Assembly: GCF_030812195.1 (NCBI RefSeq)
Contig: NZ_JAUSSF010000001.1
Coordinates: forward strand, 1,302,001-1,366,000
DNA: 64,000 nt
Reading direction: 5' to 3'
Origin: Chryseobacterium lathyri
Lineage (GTDB): Bacteria > Bacteroidota > Bacteroidia > Flavobacteriales > Weeksellaceae
The position numbers and the translations under genes are program-made. Under the pieces are notes generated by a model. That model made no database searches, was not told the origin of the DNA, and saw nothing but the letters and a program-made list of their open reading frames with translations. This document shows positions 1-7,104 of the stretch, piece after piece (the first letter of the stretch is position 1; each line of letters opens with the position of its first letter).

Positions 1-27
1 GACTATTCACTTTATTAATCATTCACT

Positions 28-990
28 TTAAAATGCTATAGGCTTTAGATTCAGTCCAAGATTTTCTTCCCATCCCATAGCGATATTCATGTTCTGTACC
101 GCCTGCCCGGAGGCCCCTTTTAACAAATTGTCAATCGCTGAATGAATAACTGCCACATTTCCACTCTTTTCTATATGAATCACACAGCGATTGGTATTGA
201 CAACCTGCTTTAAATCAATTGCATGCTCGCTTACCTTTACAAAAGGCTCATTTTCATAAAAATCCTGATACAATTGACAGATATTTGAAAAAATTAAATC
301 AGTTTTTACTGTTGAACTTGTAAAAATTCCTCTTGCAAAATCTCCTCTCCATGGAACAAAATTCAAATTGACATCTTTATGATTCAATGAAACTAACTGC
401 TGTAAAACCTCATCTACATGCTGATGTGTCAGGGTTTTGTATGCCGAAATATTATCGTTCCTCCAGGTAAAATGTGTTGTTGCCTGTAAAGACTGCCCCG
501 CACCTGTTGAACCTGTAATTCCGGTCGTATACACTTCATTTAACAGACCCTTTTCTGCCAATGGAAGAAGAGCCAGCTGAATGGCCGTTGCAAAGCATCC
601 CGGATTGGCAATACTTTTTGCTCCTGACAGATTTTTTTTATTAATTTCAGGAAGCCCGTAGATAAAATTTCTGTTTCCAAAATTTCCATCCAGACGGAAA
701 TCATTTCCAAGATCAATTACCAGAGTCTCATCATTAACAGGATTTTGATTCAGCCAATTCTGACTTTCCTTGTGGGGAAGGCACAGAAATAAGATATCCA
801 CCTCTTCCGGTTGGTCTGTTAAAACCTGTTCACAGACCGCCGTTAAATCCGGGTACAAATCTGAAATTTTTGTCCCCGAATTGGAACGGCTATGTAAAAA
901 ACTCAATGTCACATTGGGATGAAAAGCTAGCACACGGACCAATTCGCTTCCTGTGTAGCCATTAGCGCCTACAATTCCTACTTTTTTCAT
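28..990 (-). CDS. argC: N-acetyl-gamma-glutamyl-phosphate reductase
   Basis: NADPH-dependent reduction of N-acetylglutamyl phosphate to the semialdehyde, the third step of arginine synthesis in the cytoplasm. The 320-residue protein opens with the dinucleotide-binding loop GIVGANGYTGSE (residues 5-16) and carries the catalytic-cysteine motif NPGCFATA with C132. The length suits the short form of the family. It lies downstream of argG on the same strand with a gap of about 60 bases, so the two are probably co-transcribed from the promoter ahead of the GNAT gene. The rest of the operon would continue beyond base 1. Family assignment is firm from the motifs. Confidence 0.95.
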   Translation of the reverse strand: MKKVGIVGANGYTGSELVRVLAFHPNVTLSFLHSRSNSGTKISDLYPDLTAVCEQVLTDQPEEVDILFLCLPHKESQNWLNQNPVNDETLVIDLGNDFRLDGNFGNRNFIYGLPEINKKNLSGAKSIANPGCFATAIQLALLPLAEKGLLNEVYTTGITGSTGAGQSLQATTHFTWRNDNISAYKTLTHQHVDEVLQQLVSLNHKDVNLNFVPWRGDFARGIFTSSTVKTDLIFSNICQLYQDFYENEPFVKVSEHAIDLKQVVNTNRCVIHIEKSGNVAVIHSAIDNLLKGASGQAVQNMNIAMGWEENLGLNLKPIAF

Positions 991-1051
991 TTTAATTTTT
1001 TTGATTGACAGGACTCGATCCTATCTCTGATTAAATTACTCCGCCGGAACT

Positions 1052-2245
1052 CTATTTTGAATTAATCTGGTGATATATATTTAAAGAATTGCTTACAATC
1101 TTTGTATATCCTTTTACATCTTCTCCTGTCCAGGCTCTGTTAGCCTCACCGTAACTTCCGAATTTATCAGACATCAGATCGTGCTTGGATTCAATTCCGT
1201 TTAAAACAAACCTGTATGGATGAAGGGTTACAAATACTTTCCCGCTGACCGTTTCCTGAGAATCCGTTAAGAAAGACTCGATATTTCTCATCACAGGATC
1301 TAGGAAAAGTGCTTCATGAAGCCAGTTCCCATACCAGTCGGAAAGCTGGGATTTCATCATCTGCTGATATTTTGAAAGCGTATGTTTCTCCAATAAATGA
1401 TGGGCTTTGATGATCACGGATGCCGCAGCTGCTTCAAATCCTACTCTTCCTTTGATCCCAACGATTGTATCTCCAACGTGGATGTCACGGCCAATTCCGT
1501 AAGCAGAAGCCAGTTCTTCAATTTTCTGAATAGCATACACGGAGTGTTCAAAATTTTCTCCATTTACAGCTACAACCTCTCCATTTTTAAACTCAATTTC
1601 CAGTTCTGAAGGCTGAGTTTCTTTAATTTGTGATGGGAAAGCTTCTTCAGGAAGGTAATTTCTTGATGTCAGCGTTTCCTTTCCTCCTACCGAAGTTCCC
1701 CAAAGTCCTTTATTTACAGAATACTGAGCTTTACTGAATTCCATCTCATAGCCATGGCTTTTCAGGAATTCAATTTCTTCTTCACGGGACAAGCTCATAT
1801 CGCGGATCGGTGTGATAATCTCTACTTCCGGACACATCACCTGGAAAATCAAGTCGAAACGGACCTGATCATTTCCGGCTCCCGTACTTCCGTGGGCAAT
1901 AGCATCTGCACCGGTTTCCATGGCATATTTTGCAATTTCCTGCGCCTGAACGGTTCGTTCAGCACTCACAGACAGTGGATAGGTATTATTTTTCAGCACA
2001 TTTCCAAAGATCAGATATTTTACACAGGAATTATAGTAATCTTCCTGAGCATCAACGCACCTGTATTCTTTCACCCCCAGATTGAAGGCTTTTTTCTCCA
2101 GTTCTTTTTCTTCTTCTTTAGAAAAACCTCCGGTATTTACAGTAACTGCATATACTTCATACCCCAGTGTTTCACTAAGATATTTGGCACAGTAAGAGGT
2201 ATCCAAACCTCCGCTAAATGCTAAGACGACTTTCTTTTTCTCCAT
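1052..2245 (-). CDS. argG: Argininosuccinate synthase
   Basis: Joins citrulline and aspartate with ATP to form argininosuccinate. The 397-residue protein starts MEKKKVVLAFSGGLDTS, with the PP-loop ATP-binding motif SGGLDTS at residues 11-17, and shows the family motifs TVNTGG and HGSTGAGNDQVRF. I chose ATG at 2245. An upstream ATT in frame (2257) would add only four residues and is not a credible start. The first 32 bases overlap the end of the GNAT gene, which suggests translational coupling. argC follows about 60 bases downstream. Confidence 0.96.
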   Translation of the reverse strand: MEKKKVVLAFSGGLDTSYCAKYLSETLGYEVYAVTVNTGGFSKEEEKELEKKAFNLGVKEYRCVDAQEDYYNSCVKYLIFGNVLKNNTYPLSVSAERTVQAQEIAKYAMETGADAIAHGSTGAGNDQVRFDLIFQVMCPEVEIITPIRDMSLSREEEIEFLKSHGYEMEFSKAQYSVNKGLWGTSVGGKETLTSRNYLPEEAFPSQIKETQPSELEIEFKNGEVVAVNGENFEHSVYAIQKIEELASAYGIGRDIHVGDTIVGIKGRVGFEAAAASVIIKAHHLLEKHTLSKYQQMMKSQLSDWYGNWLHEALFLDPVMRNIESFLTDSQETVSGKVFVTLHPYRFVLNGIESKHDLMSDKFGSYGEANRAWTGEDVKGYTKIVSNSLNIYHQINSK

Positions 2246-2819
2246 TGTAACAATCAATTTCGGACTGCTGAATTTCAGTCCCGTTCACTTTATTATTATT
2301 TTCAGGAACGAAAAGCATCGCTGTACACAGACAGTTCTTACGTTCCTTTTTCATTAAAATTTCATAGTTCACACAGTTCCTACAACCGTTCCAAAACTCT
2401 TCATCCTGAGTAAGCTCAGAATAGATCACCGGTTTATAGCCCAGATCACTGTTGATTTTCATGACGGCAAGTCCTGTGGTCAACCCAAACACTTTGGCAT
2501 TCGGATATTTCTCTCTAGATAATTGGAAAACTCTATTCTTGATCAAAGTGGCCACTCCTCTGTTCCTGTAGTTTGGAGATACAATAAGTCCCGAGTTTGC
2601 TACAAACTGACCGTGTGACCAGGTCTCAATGTAACAGAACCCCACCCATTTGCCGTTTTCAGTAGCAACCACAGCATTGCCTTCTGAAATCTTTTTCGTT
2701 AAGTATTCGATGGAACGTTTTGCGATACCCGTTCCTCTACGCTGTGCAGAATCATACATTTCCTGCTGTATTTCACTCACATACATTAGATGTTCGCATG
2801 AGGAAATTTCTATTTCCAT
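2214..2819 (-). CDS. GNAT family N-acetyltransferase, arginine operon
   Basis: A 201-residue GNAT protein. The acetyl-CoA-binding motif appears as YRNRGVATLI around residue 85-95, after the beta-strand NSGLIVSPN. The C-terminal third carries a cluster of cysteines (CRNC, then CLC) not needed for the GNAT fold. It is the first gene of an operon with argG and argC and overlaps argG by 32 bases. By context I infer that it acts as a short N-acetylglutamate synthase for arginine synthesis, since no ArgA or ArgJ is visible here. That role rests on location only; the substrate cannot be read from the sequence. Confidence 0.85.
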   Translation of the reverse strand: MEIEISSCEHLMYVSEIQQEMYDSAQRRGTGIAKRSIEYLTKKISEGNAVVATENGKWVGFCYIETWSHGQFVANSGLIVSPNYRNRGVATLIKNRVFQLSREKYPNAKVFGLTTGLAVMKINSDLGYKPVIYSELTQDEEFWNGCRNCVNYEILMKKERKNCLCTAMLFVPENNNKVNGTEIQQSEIDCYNGEKESRLSI

Positions 2820-2840
2820 TTATTTATCTGAATTTTTTGG

Positions 2841-2873
2841 CAAATTTAAAGCATAATAACTTTAAAAACCAAA
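2841..2873 (-). promoter_or_regulatory. Promoter of the GNAT-argG-argC operon
   Basis: Reading the minus strand, TAAATTTG (2848 to 2841) matches the Bacteroidota -7 consensus TAnnTTTG. A TTTG (2873 to 2870) stands 21 bases upstream as the -33 box. The leader to the ATG at 2819 would be about 15-20 bases. This is the best two-box promoter I found by eye in the window. Confidence 0.55.
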
Positions 2874-2979
2874 TTAAAAAGATATTTTTTTTGTTTAAAT
2901 AAAATATACAGGTAATTTTATCTTTATAAAAAATTATAACTTTGCTAAATTATTATATATTTGCTAAAAACCTATAGCT

Positions 2980-3396
2980 ATGGAAAATAAGTGTCCGAAA
3001 TGCGGTGGAAATATGCTTGTAAAAAGTGGGATCATTAATGAAAAACAGCGTTTTCTCTGCAAAAACTGCAAGTATTATTTCACTGTAAAAAAAATAGGGA
3101 AACAGATTGACGACTATTACGTCACCAAAGCTTTGCAGCTTTATCTCGAAGGGTTAAGCTTTCGTGAAATAGAACGGATTATCGGTGTTTCCCATGTCAC
3201 CATAAGCTCCTGGATTAAGAAATACAACGTCACAAGACCACCTCATTCTGAATTCCATCCGGTCTATAAAATTCTAAAACAAAATGAATTACTTGAATAT
3301 ATTGCCAAGGAAGAAAATATCAAAAATTCCGGACTCATTATCACTCAGTTTGCGGATAAGTATATGCTGATTAAATGGGAGCGGTTTAAGAAGTAG
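2980..3396 (+). CDS. Orphan InsA-like zinc-ribbon/HTH protein
   Basis: A 138-residue protein with an N-terminal zinc ribbon (CPKCGG at residues 5-10, then CKNC near 27-30). A helix-turn-helix follows (LYLEGLSFREIERIIGVSH, about residues 54-72, then TISSWIKKY). This is the architecture of the IS1 InsA N-terminal region and of IS-derived DNA-binding proteins. The C-terminal 45 residues do not look like a DDE catalytic domain, no InsB-type frame follows, and no terminal inverted repeats are apparent. I therefore read it as a domesticated DNA-binding protein. A TAACTTTG box at 2937-2944 could serve as its -7 element. It precedes the porin/MFS/acs block on the same strand, so a regulatory link is possible but unproven. 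Confidence 0.75.
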   Translation: MENKCPKCGGNMLVKSGIINEKQRFLCKNCKYYFTVKKIGKQIDDYYVTKALQLYLEGLSFREIERIIGVSHVTISSWIKKYNVTRPPHSEFHPVYKILKQNELLEYIAKEENIKNSGLIITQFADKYMLIKWERFKK

Positions 3397-3556
3397 AACC
3401 AAGATTCAAGACATAAGATTTCCGAAACTTAATTCTAAAAACCAGAGTATTACATTAAAACTATATACTTACCAATAATATATATTAAATTTTTGTAAAT
3501 AAATTATTAATTACAATTTGGCTTTCACAAAAAACAACGCCAAAAATTGATAATTT

Positions 3557-4936
3557 ATGAAGAAATTACTTTCATTTATTGGATTAGCCTTAATAAGCAG
3601 TTCTTTATATTCACAGGGTTCTCCTGATTACGGAGGCGGGTTAAAATTAAACCTCAATCCGGAAGGAGATAAGTACATTAGATTTATTTTATGGGACCAG
3701 TTCTGGCTCAGAAATACTCAAATGAACCCAGGAAGCATGGTAGCCAATGAAGCCGCCGACAACTCCTGGAGTCTCGGAAACAGAAGATTGCGTGCTTTAG
3801 TATATGCACAGATTTCTAAAAGATATATGATCCTGGCCCATTTCGGGATCAACAACCAGACATTCATTAATGGCGGAGCTACAGGCACTACAGGAACAGG
3901 GGGGTACGGAAATGGAAAGAAGCCACAGTTATTTTTTCATGACGCATGGAATGAATATGCAGTGATTTTACCTGGAGAAGCAGGAAAATTCAGTTTATCT
4001 TTAGGAGCAGGGCTCCATTACTACATGGGACTTTCCCGTATGACCATGGCCTCGACCCTGAATTTCCTTACCATAGACTCCCCTATTTTCTCATGGCCGT
4101 TAATAGATAATTCAGATCAGTTTGCAAGACAGCTGGGAATGTTCGCAAAAGGAAAATACGGAAAACTGGAGTACCGTTTCAGCTTAAACAAACCTTTTGC
4201 AACCGACCTGGTTCCGGTGAACGTTACAGATCCTTCAAGAGCTGCAGCCGTAGATAACAATGGAAACCCAAGCTTTTCAAAAGCCGGATATGTGGAATAT
4301 CAATTCCTGGATGAAGAATCCAACACGCTTCCTTTCAAGGTGGGCTCCTATCTGGGAACAAAGAAAGTCTTTAATGTAGGCGCAGGTTTTTACCATCAGG
4401 CTGACGGGACAAGAACATCGGTCAATTCCAATATTGAAAAACACGACATCACACTTTTGGCAGTGGATGCCTTTGCAGACATTCCTTTGGGAAATGCAAA
4501 ACACAAAATGGCCGTTTCTGCCTATGCAGGATATTATAACTACAATTTCGGACCTAACTACATAAGAAATCTGGGAACGATGAACATTGCAGCCAATGAT
4601 CCTAATTTTGCAGGAGACAGAGCCATTGCAGGTCCCGGAAATCTACAGCCGATGATCGGAACAGGGAATGTGGTATATGCTCAGGCAGGCTTACTTCTTC
4701 CGAATCAGTCAGAAAAACCAAAAATCAGAATACAGCCTTTCGCGGCGTATACACATAAAAACTTTGAAGCATTCGACAAGTCTTCGTCTCAATTTGACGT
4801 AGGTGCCAACTGGTTCATAGATGGACACCATGCAAAAATTACTACACAATACTCTACAAGACCGGTTTACACCAATCCTACGGAAAGCCCTTCCTCAAAA
4901 GGCGAATTCATTGTACAGTTTCAAATTTATCTTTAA
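3557..4936 (+). CDS. Outer membrane porin-like beta-barrel protein
   Basis: A 459-residue protein with a signal peptide (MKKLLSFIGLALISSSLYSQ). After it comes a long region of alternating aromatic and polar residues typical of beta-barrel porins of Bacteroidota, ending in the strand FIVQFQIYL. Sequences such as YIRFILWDQFWLRN and KAGYVEYQF fit transmembrane strands. It stands 49 bases before an MFS carrier gene on the same strand, so the pair probably moves a small carboxylate across outer and inner membranes. The solute is an inference from the acyl-CoA synthetase genes downstream. Confidence 0.75.
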   Translation: MKKLLSFIGLALISSSLYSQGSPDYGGGLKLNLNPEGDKYIRFILWDQFWLRNTQMNPGSMVANEAADNSWSLGNRRLRALVYAQISKRYMILAHFGINNQTFINGGATGTTGTGGYGNGKKPQLFFHDAWNEYAVILPGEAGKFSLSLGAGLHYYMGLSRMTMASTLNFLTIDSPIFSWPLIDNSDQFARQLGMFAKGKYGKLEYRFSLNKPFATDLVPVNVTDPSRAAAVDNNGNPSFSKAGYVEYQFLDEESNTLPFKVGSYLGTKKVFNVGAGFYHQADGTRTSVNSNIEKHDITLLAVDAFADIPLGNAKHKMAVSAYAGYYNYNFGPNYIRNLGTMNIAANDPNFAGDRAIAGPGNLQPMIGTGNVVYAQAGLLLPNQSEKPKIRIQPFAAYTHKNFEAFDKSSSQFDVGANWFIDGHHAKITTQYSTRPVYTNPTESPSSKGEFIVQFQIYL

Positions 4937-4985
4937 ACACGTATGAATTTAATATCTTAATCCATTAACATCAAAACCAATCAAC

Positions 4986-6566
4986 ATGAGCGAAAATCAC
5001 CACGAAAACTACGAGAATATGACCGACCGGCAGAAGAACCGCACCATCTGGAGCGTGATCACTGCCTCATCACTCGGTACTCTGATAGAATGGTATGACT
5101 TTTATATTTTTGGAAGTTTAGCAGTCGTTTTAGCGACTAAATTTTTTCCTGCCGACAATCCTACCGCTGCATTTTTATCTACACTGGCTACTTTTGCGGC
5201 CGGGTTTGTGGTAAGACCTTTCGGAGCTTTATTCTTCGGGAGACTGGGTGATATTATCGGAAGAAAATACACCTTTCTTGTAACGCTGCTGATTATGGGA
5301 TTCTCTACTTTCCTGATCGGCTGTATTCCCGGATACGAAACCATCGGATTCATGGCACCGGTTTTAGTTTTAATCTTAAGGCTTTTACAAGGTTTAGCAT
5401 TAGGAGGAGAATACGGAGGAGCGGCAACCTATGTTGCAGAATACGCACAGCCTCACAGAAGGGGCTACTGGACCTCGTGGATTCAAACTACAGCCACCGC
5501 AGGACTTTTTATTTCATTAATTGTCATCTTAATCACTAAAAACTCGTTATCTGCAGCAGAATTCGATTCCTGGGGATGGAGGGTTCCGTTCTGGATTTCA
5601 ATTTTAATGGTAGGAGTATCTTATTTCATCAGAAAAAATATGAAAGAATCCCCGCTTTTTGCAAAGGCCAAAAGTGAAGGAAAAACATCCAAAAATCCAT
5701 TAAAAGAAAGTTTCGGGAATAAATTCAATTTCAAATTTGTTTTACTGGCTTTGTTTGGTGCTGCCATGGGACAGGGAGTAATCTGGTATACCGGGCAATT
5801 CTACGCCATGAGCTTCCTTCAGAAAGTAATGAATATAGACTCAATGCAGGTTGATTATTTAATGGCAACTGCCTTATTAATGGGAACACCTTTCTTTGTC
5901 TTTTTCGGTTGGCTCTCAGATAAAATCGGACGAAAAGCAATCATGATGGCAGGTATGCTGGTTGCCATTTTAGCCTACAGACCTATTTACGACAGCATGT
6001 ATAAAAGTGTAAATATTGAAGCTAAAACCATTGCAAGTGATGGGATCAAGGAGACAAGAAGCGCTGCAATCCATAAAGATATTGCATCGGACAGCTTAAT
6101 TACATTTCACAAAGAAACTACATATACAGACGGAACTTTCATTAAAAAAGACAGCATTGTACACTGGTCTGCGGCCGGTCCTGTTATGAAAGACGGAAAA
6201 GCGGAAGAGCCAAAAGTCACAAAGTCGATTACACTGAACAATGATACAAGATGGTATCTGGTATTTCTGGTTTTCATTCAGGTAATTTTTGTAACTATGG
6301 TTTACGGCCCGATTGCTGCTTTCCTTGTTGAAATGTTCCCGGTAAGAATCCGATACACCTCGATGTCATTACCCTATCATATTGGAAACGGAGTATTTGG
6401 AGGGCTTCTTCCGGCTGTCGCAACTTACCTTGTAACTCAGGGGAAAGATGCGGGACATGCCACCTGGTATCTGGAGGGACTTTGGTACCCGATTGGGGTC
6501 GCGGGAGTCTGTTTAGTCATCGGATTGTTTTATCTTAAAAATAAGAATAATAATATTCACGATTAA
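4986..6566 (+). CDS. MFS transporter, metabolite:H+ symporter (MHS) type
   Basis: Inner membrane carrier of the family that includes KgtP, ProP and ShiA. Hallmarks are GTLIEWYDFYIFGS in the first membrane segment, GRLGDIIGRKY in the loop after the second, and GGEYGGAATYVAEYA in the fourth or fifth. At 526 residues it is about 90 longer than usual members. The excess is a hydrophilic insertion at about residues 335-420, between FFGWLSDKIGRKAIMMAG and the next helix (RWYLVFLVFIQ). The insertion is rich in Lys, Asp, Ser and Thr and has no hydrophobic stretch. Neighbours (porin, acs, prpE-like) suggest a short-chain fatty acid or other carboxylate as substrate. Confidence 0.88.
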   Translation: MSENHHENYENMTDRQKNRTIWSVITASSLGTLIEWYDFYIFGSLAVVLATKFFPADNPTAAFLSTLATFAAGFVVRPFGALFFGRLGDIIGRKYTFLVTLLIMGFSTFLIGCIPGYETIGFMAPVLVLILRLLQGLALGGEYGGAATYVAEYAQPHRRGYWTSWIQTTATAGLFISLIVILITKNSLSAAEFDSWGWRVPFWISILMVGVSYFIRKNMKESPLFAKAKSEGKTSKNPLKESFGNKFNFKFVLLALFGAAMGQGVIWYTGQFYAMSFLQKVMNIDSMQVDYLMATALLMGTPFFVFFGWLSDKIGRKAIMMAGMLVAILAYRPIYDSMYKSVNIEAKTIASDGIKETRSAAIHKDIASDSLITFHKETTYTDGTFIKKDSIVHWSAAGPVMKDGKAEEPKVTKSITLNNDTRWYLVFLVFIQVIFVTMVYGPIAAFLVEMFPVRIRYTSMSLPYHIGNGVFGGLLPAVATYLVTQGKDAGHATWYLEGLWYPIGVAGVCLVIGLFYLKNKNNNIHD

Positions 6567-6609
6567 GTACCTAATCACTTAATTTTTTACTAATTTTAAA
6601 ACTACTAAA

Positions 6610-6837
6610 ATGAACGGACTAAAGAAAATATTAGGCATACTCTGGATTGCAGTAGCTCTGGTGGTGGGATATTTCGGAACTACGGTTTTAGGAATTCCAA
6701 AGATCACTTCGGGAAAGCAGGAAGATCTGGTATTCGGGATCATCATCTTATTTGTGCTGATGCCGATCATTTCGGGCGGAATGGCTATTTTCGGATACTA
6801 TTCGCTGATAGGAGAATATTCGGACGATAAGATTTAA
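6610..6837 (+). CDS. Small two-helix membrane protein (DUF6814-like)
   Basis: A 75-residue protein with two hydrophobic segments (ILGILWIAVALVVGYFG and FGIIILFVLMPIISGGMAI) joined by a short polar loop. It starts 43 bases after the MFS carrier on the same strand. Small proteins of this shape commonly follow MHS carriers in Bacteroidota. From memory it resembles DUF6814, but I could not confirm that. A role as accessory subunit of the carrier is an inference. Confidence 0.7.
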   Translation: MNGLKKILGILWIAVALVVGYFGTTVLGIPKITSGKQEDLVFGIIILFVLMPIISGGMAIFGYYSLIGEYSDDKI

Positions 6838-6854
6838 TTTTATAAAAGATAGAT

Positions 6855-6890
6855 GATAATTGATGAGCGATAGGTTACTCATCAATTATC
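6855..6890 (+). terminator. Hairpin between the two small membrane-protein genes
   Basis: A perfect 13-bp inverted repeat (GATAATTGATGAG at 6855-6867 and its complement at 6878-6890) with a 10-base loop, followed by TTTTA. It could terminate or attenuate transcription from the porin-MFS unit before the kinase genes. The stem is AT-rich, so the strength is doubtful. A similar GATAAATGATGATTGAT stretch occurs ahead of guaA, so it may instead be a repeat element. Confidence 0.45.
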
Positions 6891-6909
6891 TTTTATCAAT
6901 CATCATTTT

Positions 6910-7104
6910 ATGAAAAAAAGACACGAACAAAAACTGATTATCCTGAGCATCGGACTGATGATGGCTTTCAGCATTCCTATTTCACTGCTTTTCAACAGTG
7001 AAAAAGATGTCTTCGGCTATCCGATGATTCTGATTTATATGTTCGTTGTCTGGATGATCTCCATCATTATTTCTTTTATAATTGTAAAAAGGTATGATGA
7101 GTAG
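6910..7104 (+). CDS. Small two-helix membrane protein ahead of the symporter-kinase
   Basis: A 64-residue protein with two hydrophobic segments (LIILSIGLMMAFSIPISLLF and MILIYMFVVWMISIIISFIIV) and a charged tail. Its stop codon lies inside the next gene, an overlap of about 11 bases, so the two are translationally coupled. The layout recalls the small DUF485 protein YjcH encoded beside the acetate symporter ActP in enterobacteria, or YhdT beside PanF. I infer a partner role for the sodium/solute symporter domain of the kinase. No sequence family is certain. Confidence 0.7.
   Translation: MKKRHEQKLIILSIGLMMAFSIPISLLFNSEKDVFGYPMILIYMFVVWMISIIISFIIVKRYDE

Noticed and set aside
1754..2224. 156-codon plus-strand frame
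   Set aside because: It lies wholly within argG on the opposite strand, and its composition (Phe-rich, no domain) is that of an antisense shadow.
2980..3396. Complete IS1-type insertion sequence
   Set aside because: There is no InsB frame and no terminal inverted repeats or target duplication visible, so only the DNA-binding protein is reported.
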